Shown: positions 1-7,047, counted from the stretch's first letter. The stretch is DNA of 13,112 nt from an uncultured Pseudomonadales bacterium (GCA_938082955.1 CALKDE010000418.1:1-13112), one strand, 5' to 3'. Notes: generated from the sequence alone by a model not told the origin. Program-made: numbers and translations.

Positions 1-1740
1 GACAAATTTCAGTAGTTCTGCGCGTAGCTCTTCGGACGCCTCGGTGTCGGTCATTAGGCTGACATAGGCATAGATGCCCTGACCCTTAATGTCGTGCGGA
101 TAGCCGACAACGGCGGACTCGGCAACGGATGAGTGCAGTACCAGCGCGCTCTCAATCTCGGCGGTTCCAAGTCTGTGGCCCGATACGTTAATTACGTCGT
201 CGACCCGGCCGGTTACCCAGTAATAGCCGTCGGCATCGCGTCGAGCGCTGTCGCCAGTGAAGTAGTAGCCCGGATAGGTTGTGAAATAGGTATCAATACA
301 GCGCTGGTGGTCGCCGTATACGCTTCTAATTTGGCTGGGCCAGCTGTTGCAGAGTACGAGGTTGCCTGTAGCTGCGCCTTCTAGCTCCTTGCCATCAGCA
401 TCGAGTAGCGCCGCCTGGACTCCGAAGAAGGGTGTGGAGGCTGAGCCAGGTTTTAAGTCAGTTACACCGGGTAGGGGTGTGATCATGATTCCACCAGTCT
501 CGGTCTGCCACCAAGTATCGACGATAGGGCAACGCGCGTCGCCTACAACATGGTAGTACCACTCCCAGGCTTCCGGGTTTATTGGTTCGCCTACTGAACC
601 TAACAATCGTAAAGAGGATCGCGAAGTCTTCTTAACCGGGTCGTCGCCGGCGGCCATCAATGCGCGAATCGCAGTAGGTGCGGTATAGAAAATATTTACT
701 TGGTGTTTGTCGATGACCTGCCAGAAGCGTGAAGCGTCTGGATAAGTAGGTACACCTTCGAACATTAGCGTCACGGCGCCATTCGCGAGCGGGCCGTATA
801 CGATATAAGAATGCCCAGTTACCCAGCCGACATCGGCAGTACACCAATAAACGTCGCCCTCGTGATAATCGAAGACGTATTTGTGGGTGATGGTTGCGCC
901 AAGCAGGTAGCCGGCGGTTGTGTGTAGAACGCCCTTTGGCTTGCCGGTTGAGCCGGAGGTATACAAAATAAAGAGAGGGTCTTCGGCGTCCATGAGCTCA
1001 GGCTCACATTCGCTAGCTGCTGCCTGCGTAGCTTTGAGATAGCAAACATCACGCTTTTCATGCCAAGGGATTTCAACATTGGTGCGGCGTACAACGAACA
1101 CAGAATGTACATTCGGGCAATGCTCGAGTGCCTCATCGACGTTTGCCTTCAAGGGAATAGTCCGCCCGCCGCGCACACCCTCGTCGGCCGTGATAACGCT
1201 CTGACAATCGGAGTCTAAAATTCTGTCTTTAATGGATTCAGCAGAGAAGCCGCCAAACACCACGGAGTGCACGGCACCGATGCGCGCGCAGGCCAGCATT
1301 GCATACGCGGCCTCAGGAACCATCGGCATATAGATGCAGACTCTGTCGCCCTTGCTGACGCCTCGTGTCTTAAGGGCATTGGCGAGCTTGCAAACCTCGG
1401 TATGCAGCTCGCGATACGTTATCTTCTTGTCTACCTCAGGCTCGTCGCCTTCCCAAATGATTGCAGTTTGTTCGCCGCGTCGCTCCAGATGCCTGTCGAT
1501 GCAGTTATACGCAACGTTTAACTTCGCACCTTCAAACCATTTCGAGTCGGCTTTGGCAAATCCACCGCTGGTGACTTTCTTCCAGGGCTCATGCCAGTGC
1601 AGCAAATCCCCAGCCTGTTCAGCCCAGAAGTCTGCCGGAGCCTCTATGGAGTGCTGATACATTTCCTGGAAGCTGTCTTTGTTCAGGTAAGTGTTACTAG
1701 AGTCGGCGTCTGACACTGGATAGATTTTGTCTTTTGACAT
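1..1740 (-). CDS. acs: Acetyl-CoA synthetase (AMP-forming), 3' end cut by window edge
   Basis: Converts acetate, ATP and CoA to acetyl-CoA, AMP and pyrophosphate in the cytosol. The minus frame is open from the ATG at 1740 to base 1, giving 580 residues; Acs is usually about 650, so roughly 70 C-terminal residues lie outside. The adenylate-forming P-loop YTSGSTGKPKG is at residues 260-270, nearly the position known in E. coli Acs. VDTWWQTETGG, with the acetate-pocket Trp, and the hinge region YFTGD...GRVDDVINVSGHRLGT are also readable. The catalytic, acetylatable C-terminal Lys (PRTRSGK motif) would be beyond the edge, so activity cannot be confirmed here. The start is supported by AAGGA (complement of 1749-1753), 8 bases upstream. 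The gene lies downstream of panC on the same strand after a 177-base gap, so it probably has its own promoter. Propionyl-CoA synthetase is a less likely alternative, given the WW acetate-pocket motif. Confidence 0.96.
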   Translation of the reverse strand, partial: MSKDKIYPVSDADSSNTYLNKDSFQEMYQHSIEAPADFWAEQAGDLLHWHEPWKKVTSGGFAKADSKWFEGAKLNVAYNCIDRHLERRGEQTAIIWEGDEPEVDKKITYRELHTEVCKLANALKTRGVSKGDRVCIYMPMVPEAAYAMLACARIGAVHSVVFGGFSAESIKDRILDSDCQSVITADEGVRGGRTIPLKANVDEALEHCPNVHSVFVVRRTNVEIPWHEKRDVCYLKATQAAASECEPELMDAEDPLFILYTSGSTGKPKGVLHTTAGYLLGATITHKYVFDYHEGDVYWCTADVGWVTGHSYIVYGPLANGAVTLMFEGVPTYPDASRFWQVIDKHQVNIFYTAPTAIRALMAAGDDPVKKTSRSSLRLLGSVGEPINPEAWEWYYHVVGDARCPIVDTWWQTETGGIMITPLPGVTDLKPGSASTPFFGVQAALLDADGKELEGAATGNLVLCNSWPSQIRSVYGDHQRCIDTYFTTYPGYYFTGDSARRDADGYYWVTGRVDDVINVSGHRLGTAEIESALVLHSSVAESAVVGYPHDIKGQGIYAYVSLMTDTEASEELRAELLKFV

Positions 1741-1823
1741 GGGGCAATTCCTTATTTGCTAATGACTAGCTGCGCTAACGTTGCTGAATTGGGCGCTAGG
1801 GTCTCGAAAAATAGGAGTGAATT

Positions 1824-1852
1824 AGTATGCCTCAAAGCAACTTTACGGGCAA
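1824..1852 (-). promoter_or_regulatory. Possible sigma70 promoter for acs
   Basis: On the minus strand TTGCCC (complement of 1847-1852) and CATACT (complement of 1824-1829) are 17 bases apart, each matching the sigma70 consensus at 4 of 6 positions. A transcript would begin near 1817 and carry a leader of about 76 bases before the acs ATG. This is pattern matching only. An acs promoter responding to CRP or a two-component system would be expected from the family, but I see no clear operator. Confidence 0.28.
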
Positions 1853-1917
1853 CTTGAAGGCTGCTACAGCCCTTTATTGGCGGGCGCTAGGTGAATGGGA
1901 AGCTTGCTTGCTGGAGT

Positions 1918-2769
1918 CTAGGAACGTTGCAATCGGATGTTGTCGATCAGACGACTTTTTCCAATGAAGACGGCGCCAAGAATCGCGATAGACTGAGTAT
2001 CGGTAGTGGAAGCTAGCAGCGACTGTGCGTCACAAATCTGGAAGTAGTCCAGTTTCAATGAAGCCTGTTTCAATTCTTTTTTAGCATCTTCCTCTAGCTG
2101 CTGGAAATCTGTATTGCCTTGCTGAATTTTTTCGGCACAACTTTGCAGGCATCGATACAAACTGGCTGCCTGTTCTTTGTGCTGCGGGCTCAGGTAATTA
2201 TTGCGTGAGCTCATGGCAAGGCCGCTTTCTTCGCGATGCGTCTCAATGCCGTGTATCGCAATATCGAGTGCAAGATCATGCGTGAGTTTTTGAATGACTA
2301 AAAACTGTTGGTAATCTTTTAGTCCGAAGAAGGCGGCGTCTGGCTGAGCGATGTTGAATAGTTTTGTTACGACAGTAGCCACGCCTTCGAAATGTCCTGG
2401 CCGACTATTGCCGCAGAAGTTTTCAGTTAGACCTGGCACATGTACCGAGGTCTGTTGTTCTAGCCCCTCGCCATAGACTTCTTTGACGCAGGGGAGAAAC
2501 AGGCAATCACAACTCTCGCTGCGTAGGCTTTCGCAGTCCGCTTCGAGAGTGCGTGGATAGGCGGCTAGATCCTCATTCTCTGAGAATTGCATGGGATTGA
2601 CGAAGATGCTACAGACGATGAAATCGTAGCGCTCCCTAGCCTGCCTTACTAGCTGCAGATGACCCTCATGTAGATTGCCCATCGTCGGAACCAGGGCAAT
2701 GGATTTGCCCTGTGATCGTGCAGTCTTCAGGATAAGGCGTAGGCCCTTGATTTTCTTTTGAGTTTGCAT
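1918..2769 (-). CDS. panC: Pantothenate synthetase (pantoate--beta-alanine ligase)
   Basis: Condenses pantoate with beta-alanine using ATP, the last step of pantothenate (vitamin B5) synthesis, in the cytosol. The protein has 283 residues, the usual length. Family motifs are visible in order: VPTMGNLHEGH at 27-37 (nucleotide-binding HIGH-like motif), FVNPMQF, the pantoate-site segment RPGHFEGVATVV, KDYQQF, and MSSRNNYLS (the KMSKS-equivalent loop). One family position reads Leu in FGLKDYQQ where Glu is more common (FGEKD). The gene follows panB on the same strand after a 52-base gap containing a 10-bp tandem repeat, so the two are probably co-transcribed. The start is placed by family alignment; no purine-rich Shine-Dalgarno is visible in the 20 bases upstream, so initiation may be weak or depend on translation of panB. 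Confidence 0.96.
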   Translation of the reverse strand: MQTQKKIKGLRLILKTARSQGKSIALVPTMGNLHEGHLQLVRQARERYDFIVCSIFVNPMQFSENEDLAAYPRTLEADCESLRSESCDCLFLPCVKEVYGEGLEQQTSVHVPGLTENFCGNSRPGHFEGVATVVTKLFNIAQPDAAFFGLKDYQQFLVIQKLTHDLALDIAIHGIETHREESGLAMSSRNNYLSPQHKEQAASLYRCLQSCAEKIQQGNTDFQQLEEDAKKELKQASLKLDYFQICDAQSLLASTTDTQSIAILGAVFIGKSRLIDNIRLQRS

Positions 2770-2786
2770 AGCGGTAGTAGCTTAAA

Positions 2787-2826
2787 AGTGGCTAGAAGTG
2801 GCTTGGAGTGGCTTGGAGTGGCTAGT
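2787..2826. repeat. Four-copy 10-bp tandem repeat between panB and panC
   Basis: AGTGGCT recurs at 2787, 2797, 2807 and 2817, exactly 10 bases apart. The units are AGTGGCTAGA, AGTGGCTTGG, AGTGGCTTGG and AGTGGCTAGT. The last unit contains the complement of the panB stop codon (2822-2824), and the array fills most of the panB-panC gap. Repeat slippage would change the operon spacer in 10-base steps. No function is known to me. Confidence 0.8.
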
Positions 2827-3634
2827 TAAAGCAGTGCTCATCGGCAGGGAACGACTGAGACTTCACTGCCTTCACGTAGGCTTCGATGGCGCCGGGTATA
2901 CCAGTCTTCGACTCGAGTAAGAAGTTCTTCACAAACTTCGGTGAGATCGGTGAGACACCCAATACGTCATGCAAGACCATGATCTGTCCGGTGGTATCGG
3001 GGCCAGCCCCTATGCCGATTACTGGAATATCTAAGGAGTCGGTAACGGTCTTGCCTAAGCTACGTGGTACACACTCAAGTAGCAGGGTGCTGGCTCCGGC
3101 GTCTTCTAATAGCTTCGCTTCTGCTATTATTGCATCGGCTTGTTCCGTATCACGGCCCTGAACATGGAAGCCGCCGATTCGATTAACAGACTGCGGCGTG
3201 AGGCCCATGTGCGCACAGACAGGGATGCCGCGTTCGGCAAGTAATTTAGTTGTATTCTCGATCCATGCTCCGCCCTCTAGTTTCACCATATGGGCACCGG
3301 CGCGCATTAGCGCGGCAGCATTCTCCAGAGTTTGTGTCTCCGAGGCATAGCTCATAAAGGGCAGGTCAGCTACCAGCAGAGCACCTTTGTTGCCGCGCTT
3401 GACGCACTGCATGTGATAGATCATGTCAATCATCGTTACCGGGAGAGTGCTGTCATGGCCTTGCAACACCATGCCTAATGAGTCACCAACAAGAATCACC
3501 TCGACCCCGGCATCGCCCAGGATAGAGGCAAAGCAGGCGTCGTAGGCAGTCATGCAGGCGAATTTTTCGCGACGCTCTTTGATCTTGAATAGCGTGGTGA
3601 GAGTGACATTTTTGATGTGTGTTTGAGTGCTCAT
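2822..3634 (-). CDS. panB: 3-methyl-2-oxobutanoate hydroxymethyltransferase (ketopantoate hydroxymethyltransferase)
   Basis: Transfers a hydroxymethyl group from 5,10-methylene-tetrahydrofolate to alpha-ketoisovalerate to make ketopantoate, the first committed pantothenate step. It has 270 residues (family about 264) and is expected to form a decamer of TIM barrels. Family motifs are present: MTAYDACFA, VGDSLGMVLQGH with the Mg ligand Asp51, ADLPFMSY with Asp90, KLEGG with Glu120, AHMGLTPQSV, and LLLECVP with the likely catalytic Glu187. The start ATG at 3634 fits the family N-terminus; only a weak GAAG ribosome site precedes it. It heads the panB-panC operon and is divergent from the PLP lyase gene at 3762. 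folK, often upstream of panB in related bacteria, is not present here. Confidence 0.97.
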   Translation of the reverse strand: MSTQTHIKNVTLTTLFKIKERREKFACMTAYDACFASILGDAGVEVILVGDSLGMVLQGHDSTLPVTMIDMIYHMQCVKRGNKGALLVADLPFMSYASETQTLENAAALMRAGAHMVKLEGGAWIENTTKLLAERGIPVCAHMGLTPQSVNRIGGFHVQGRDTEQADAIIAEAKLLEDAGASTLLLECVPRSLGKTVTDSLDIPVIGIGAGPDTTGQIMVLHDVLGVSPISPKFVKNFLLESKTGIPGAIEAYVKAVKSQSFPADEHCFN

Positions 3635-3678
3635 GGCTGCTTCTACTAGCTAAATCTGCTGGATCAGTCGGGAAGGGG

Positions 3679-3707
3679 ATAGTAAGGCTAGAAATGGGAG
3701 TATTCAA
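3679..3707 (-). promoter_or_regulatory. Candidate sigma70 promoter for panB-panC
   Basis: On the minus strand TTGAAT (complement of 3702-3707) is followed after 17 bases by TACTAT (complement of 3679-3684), each 4 of 6 matches. Transcription would start near 3671, about 37 bases before the panB ATG. The site lies in the divergent gap between panB and the PLP lyase. Sequence match only. Confidence 0.33.
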
Positions 3708-3761
3708 GCCAAACCTGTTCCCAATTCCTGATCTCGATGAAACCAGTGTATCCTGCTTGCT

Positions 3762-4799
3762 ATGGATTATCAGTTATCTCTAAATGTTCGCTGCGCTTTA
3801 GATCTGTTAGAGATTTGTCCGGCATACACGCAAACTCCGATTGTGGAAATTTCTCCGCTCAATAACATTCGACTATTGATTAAAGATGAAACAAACCGCA
3901 TGGGGCTTGGCTCTTTCAAAGCCTTAGGTGGAATTTATGCTGTGGCTAAGTTTCTACTTGAGCAATGGCAAAAAGAGAATGGCAGTGAATTGCCAGTTCA
4001 GCGACTCACTGATCCGGAAATTCGAAGTTGGAGTAATAAGTTTACTTTCGTCTGCGCCAGTGCGGGGAATCACGGAATTGCAGTGGCAAAAGGCGCTGAG
4101 CTATTCAATGCAAATTCTCGAGTTCACATTGCACACTCTGTTCCAGCCTCTTTTGCTCAGAGGCTGACGACGCTAGGAGCGGTGGTGATTCGGTCAGGTG
4201 AAACATACGAGGAAAGTATGGTTGCTGCCATGAATGACAATTTAAATGGAGAAACCTTACTTGCTGACAGTTCTTGGCCAGGCTATTACCACCTACCGAT
4301 GCTGGTTATGGAAGGCTACACGGTTATCGCTGAAGAAATGCGCCAAGTATTTTTACACGAAGACAACTGGCCAACACATGTATTTCTTCAAGCAGGGGTT
4401 GGCGGGCTGGCTGCGAGTATGGCTTTTGAGATTCGCAAAAACTGGAAACAACAACCCAGAATTATTGTAGTGGAACCTCTGGCCGCGCCTTGTCTTTTTG
4501 AGAGTTACAAGCAAGGACGCACCACTACAGTTAGTGGTCCAATTTCTTCCATGGGCAGATTAGATTGCAAGGAACCTTCACTTATTGCATTCAAACTACT
4601 CAAAGAGCTCGCTGACGATTTCGTTTGCGTAAGCGATGAGGATGCACTTGCAGCTGCGGATTTCTTGGCTCAAAATAATCTCGCTACCACAGCGTCTGGT
4701 GCTGCAGGCTTAGCTGCAATATTGTCAAACGCAAAGTTAGATATCACAATCCCAGACAACTCGATCTGCCTGGCAATTGCCACTGAAGGGAGTAGCTAA
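3762..4799 (+). CDS. PLP-dependent ammonia-lyase, diaminopropionate ammonia-lyase (DpaL/YgeX)-like
   Basis: A fold-type II PLP enzyme predicted to catalyse alpha,beta-elimination of an amino acid to a keto acid and ammonia. The 345 residues contain the PLP lysine in GSFKALGG (Lys53), preceded by KDETNRMGLG as in diaminopropionate ammonia-lyases; the phosphate-binding motif SAGNHG at 100-105; DSSWPGYY at 169-176, matching the DTAWEGY signature of DpaL; GVGGLAA; and a C-terminal IATEG. It is shorter than E. coli YgeX (about 398), mainly at the N-terminus. E. coli DpaL has TDGNHG, whose Asp is recalled as the base for D-diaminopropionate; here that position is Ala101, as in threonine dehydratases, so the substrate or stereospecificity may differ. 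No Shine-Dalgarno precedes the ATG and no upstream in-frame ATG exists after the TGA at 3738. The M20 hydrolase follows 4 bases after its stop. Family is confident; substrate is not. Confidence 0.83.
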   Translation: MDYQLSLNVRCALDLLEICPAYTQTPIVEISPLNNIRLLIKDETNRMGLGSFKALGGIYAVAKFLLEQWQKENGSELPVQRLTDPEIRSWSNKFTFVCASAGNHGIAVAKGAELFNANSRVHIAHSVPASFAQRLTTLGAVVIRSGETYEESMVAAMNDNLNGETLLADSSWPGYYHLPMLVMEGYTVIAEEMRQVFLHEDNWPTHVFLQAGVGGLAASMAFEIRKNWKQQPRIIVVEPLAAPCLFESYKQGRTTTVSGPISSMGRLDCKEPSLIAFKLLKELADDFVCVSDEDALAAADFLAQNNLATTASGAAGLAAILSNAKLDITIPDNSICLAIATEGSS

Positions 4800-4803
4800 A
4801 CAT

Positions 4804-5961
4804 ATGAGCTTAGTGGATCAAAGCCTGATTGATGAGTTGATAAAATTTCGAAAGATGCTGCATCAAAACCCAGAGTTAGCATTCGATGTTGACAATACCA
4901 GCAAGCTTATTGCGAAAGAGTTGCACGAAGCAGGCCTGGAGGTAACAACTGGCGTAGGACGAAACAGTCTTGTTGCTTCACTGAATAAGGGCAGCGGAGT
5001 CAATCCCATAGGTTTTAGAGCCGACATGGATGCGCTTCCTATAACTGAAGTGAATACTTTCGGGCATGCTTCCATTTCACCCGGCAAGTTTCATGGTTGT
5101 GGCCATGACGGTCATTCAGCTATGTTGTTGGGCGCTGCAAAGCTATTGGCGCAAGCAAAGGATCTGGAGCGCGAGATTCACTTCATTTTTCAAGCGGATG
5201 AAGAAAATGGCAATGGTGCGCGGGCAATGATTGAAGCAGGGTTATTTGATAGGTTTCAAATGGACGCGGTCTATGGATTACACAATCTCCCTGGATTAGC
5301 CGTAGGGTCGTTTGCAATTAATCCCGGGGCTTTCTGTGCGTTTGAAGACAATTTCGAAATCTCTGTTCTGGGCAAAGGCGGACATTCTTCGATGCCTGAA
5401 AAAGTCATCGACCCTATTGTTATCGGTGCAAAGATTGTCTGTGATCTTCAGAGCATAGTGTCGAGAACGATCGCGCCCTCAGAGCATGCAGTTGTCTCTG
5501 TAACCGATTTTAGAACTGACGGTGCGCGTAATGTCATTGCAACTGAAGTCAATATCACTGGCGATTGTCGGGGGTTTGAAGAACATGTAAGCGAATCTAT
5601 CAAAAATCAATTGGAAGCTATTGTCCGCAACAACTGCGACGCTTATGGTGCTAAACATCGCTTCCATTATTCAACATCGTTTGTGCCGTTAATAAATAGC
5701 CCAGAACATGCAGCAATTTGTGCTGCTGTAGCAAACGCGCTACCCAGAGCAACGGCAGATGCCCAATATGGCCGGGTTAGTTTTTCTGAAGACTTCGCGC
5801 AGATGCTTATGTGTAAACCCGGCGCTTACATTTTGATGGGTAATGGTGAGGGGCATGATAACTATGCACAGCCTTTGCACAATCCTTCTTATGACTTCAA
5901 TGATCAAGCATTAGGCTTTGGTATTGAATATTGGTGTGCCATGGCGCGACATTTGACCTAA
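4804..5961 (+). CDS. M20 family amidohydrolase (hippurate hydrolase / N-acyl-amino-acid deacylase type)
   Basis: A cytosolic dinuclear-metal hydrolase predicted to cleave an amide bond and release an amino acid from an N-acyl derivative. The 385 residues carry the M20D motifs: FRADMDALPI; FHGCGHDGH with metal ligands Cys99, His101 and neighbours; the catalytic pair Glu133-Glu134 in QADEENGNGA (the family usually reads QPAEE); YGLHNLPG; the dimerisation-domain motif GKGGHSSMPE; FSEDFA; and the C-terminal LHNPSYDFND with the last metal-ligand His. The ATG at 4804 is chosen over an in-frame upstream codon at 4777 because the latter lies inside the preceding gene, while AAGGGAG sits about 11 bases before 4804. 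It is tightly linked to the lyase gene and very likely co-transcribed, suggesting deacylation followed by deamination. No signal peptide is seen. The exact acyl substrate is unknown. Confidence 0.9.
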   Translation: MSLVDQSLIDELIKFRKMLHQNPELAFDVDNTSKLIAKELHEAGLEVTTGVGRNSLVASLNKGSGVNPIGFRADMDALPITEVNTFGHASISPGKFHGCGHDGHSAMLLGAAKLLAQAKDLEREIHFIFQADEENGNGARAMIEAGLFDRFQMDAVYGLHNLPGLAVGSFAINPGAFCAFEDNFEISVLGKGGHSSMPEKVIDPIVIGAKIVCDLQSIVSRTIAPSEHAVVSVTDFRTDGARNVIATEVNITGDCRGFEEHVSESIKNQLEAIVRNNCDAYGAKHRFHYSTSFVPLINSPEHAAICAAVANALPRATADAQYGRVSFSEDFAQMLMCKPGAYILMGNGEGHDNYAQPLHNPSYDFNDQALGFGIEYWCAMARHLT

Positions 5962-6385
5962 AAAAGGGATTTGTACCAATTACTTAGGAAAATTCAGAGC
6001 ACAGCCTATTTTGTTAGGCTCAATTAATTGATTGAAATAAAAATAATCATAGAGATTTGCTGAAAACTTTCGCGCCGTTGGCTTGGGTCACTCGTACATT
6101 CATCCATTGTGTCTGCGCCAGAAGGTTAGTTCCCAGCATCACAAGTGGGACAATCCGAGAACAATTACAGTATTGTAAAAATCGTTTACTGGGAAATCAT
6201 CGCACAGCACTTTTTGTGCGCGATCACTCAGTTGGGCAATCTTGAACTGATCGATCATGCAAGAAATTACCTGTTGGGCATGCGCTAATCAATAGTTTGT
6301 TGCCATGTATAGTCCTTGTGTGAGGCCCTGCATCATTCGCTCTACAAGACGACGCGCTGGTGCTTTTATCGCGGAAAATTCAAGC
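5962..6385. other. Gene-free interval of about 420 bases
   Basis: This stretch separates the amidohydrolase from the convergent NadR-like kinase. I find no open frame with a plausible ribosome site or recognisable family. The minus strand has two short protein-like runs, about 40 codons ending at a TGA near 6293 and about 49 codons after it, which could be decayed coding sequence, but neither resembles a protein I know. The interval also holds a small hairpin at 6003-6020 and a 10-bp palindrome TGATCGATCA at 6248-6257. Confidence 0.5.
6003..6020 (+). terminator. Possible weak hairpin terminator after the amidohydrolase gene
   Basis: AGCCTA (6003-6008) and TAGGCT (6015-6020) form a perfect 6-bp stem with a 6-base loop TTTTGT, 41 bases after the stop codon. 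The following bases, CAATTAATTG, are AT-rich but not a U-tract, so it is a poor intrinsic terminator and may only mark the mRNA 3' end. Confidence 0.22.
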
Positions 6386-6913
6386 TTAATTACGAGAGTT
6401 TGGGGCTGTTAGAACTTGCTGCAAACGTATTCGCTGATTACCTTTTACTACGCGGTGGTTTAGTTTGTATTCGTTGATTTTTTGAAGATACAAATTAAAT
6501 AACTCATCGCGGTTATACGGGTTTTCTCGAAGCGGATCAGCTTGCCATGGGATGTTGCAATCACATAAATAATAATATCTTCTAGAATTTTTTTGTTTGA
6601 TGCTGTTTTCAAACGTAGTAGTAATCCAGGGGTCACAGTGCCCATACTTAACTTCGCTCCAGATCATAATAACTAGTAAATCCGTGTCGCAAACTATTTT
6701 TTCTGGGAAATGAGAAAGAAGTGCTTGTTCCTGTTTATGTTGCTGCTTGGCGATTTTCAATAAGTCATGCTGCTGGTAAAAATCTTTTTCATTGAGATAG
6801 TCTCTGGCAACTTCTGAAACAAGAGGGATTTTCCAGTAATCAGAAAGCTGGCTTGCCAGAGTAGTTTTGCCAGAAGATTCAGGGCCCGTAATAACTAGTA
6901 TTTCAGTATTCAT
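6386..6913 (-). CDS. NadR-like AAA/P-loop kinase (ribosylnicotinamide-kinase type; possible thiamine or nucleoside kinase)
   Basis: A 175-residue cytosolic P-loop kinase corresponding to the kinase domain of NadR, without the NMN adenylyltransferase or DNA-binding domains. The Walker A motif GPESSGKTT is at 10-18, SEVARDYL at 33-40 matches the NadR substrate region, CDTDLLV at 75-81 is the Walker B-like strand followed by WSEVKYG, and PWQADPLRENP at 122-132 with a later Arg fits the mobile lid. Stand-alone proteins of this type are often found beside PnuC transporters, where phosphorylation traps the imported vitamin. Here the neighbour is a TPP-riboswitch operon with a PnuT-type transporter, so thiamine or its precursor is a candidate substrate, while nicotinamide riboside remains possible. 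The gene is divergent from that operon and not downstream of the riboswitch. It is visibly more AT-rich than its neighbours and has only a weak ribosome site. Confidence 0.85.
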   Translation of the reverse strand: MNTEILVITGPESSGKTTLASQLSDYWKIPLVSEVARDYLNEKDFYQQHDLLKIAKQQHKQEQALLSHFPEKIVCDTDLLVIMIWSEVKYGHCDPWITTTFENSIKQKNSRRYYYLCDCNIPWQADPLRENPYNRDELFNLYLQKINEYKLNHRVVKGNQRIRLQQVLTAPNSRN

Positions 6914-7017
6914 TACAATAACTCTTATGCATGAAGGGAATTTCTAACTAGGTAAGCTAGAGAAGGCTGTAGAAAACTATTTCTTTATAAAAACCTATGC
7001 AAGCTGCAAGACTATCC

Positions 7018-7038
7018 CTGGGCAACTACAATGCCCAG
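7018..7038. promoter_or_regulatory. Perfect 7-7-7 inverted repeat upstream of the TPP operon
   Basis: CTGGGCA (7018-7024) and TGCCCAG (7032-7038) are perfect inverse complements separated by 7 bases. The dyad lies between the divergent kinase gene and the riboswitch, and overlaps the -35 element of a candidate promoter. It could be an operator for an unknown regulator or an RNA hairpin. I do not recognise the motif. Confidence 0.4.
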
Positions 7039-7047
7039 CTTTATAAC
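7019..7047 (+). promoter_or_regulatory. Candidate sigma70 promoter for the TPP-riboswitch operon
   Basis: TGGGCA (7019-7024, 4 of 6) and TATAAC (7042-7047, 5 of 6) are separated by 17 bases. A transcript would start near 7054, about 40 bases before the riboswitch aptamer, a reasonable leader. The spacer is largely filled by the inverted repeat at 7018-7038. Confidence 0.35.

Noticed and set aside
1857..1874. Hairpin GGCTG-CTA-CAGCC as a terminator after panC
   Set aside because: The stem is 5 bp with a 3-base loop and there is no U-tract on either strand.
4777..4803. Upstream in-frame start for the amidohydrolase overlapping the lyase gene
   Set aside because: No ribosome site precedes it, whereas AAGGGAG precedes the ATG at 4804, where the family N-terminus fits.
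6057..6245. Plus-strand 62-codon open frame in the gap after the amidohydrolase
   Set aside because: It begins at TTG without a ribosome site, has no recognisable motif and lies in a region with stops in all frames.
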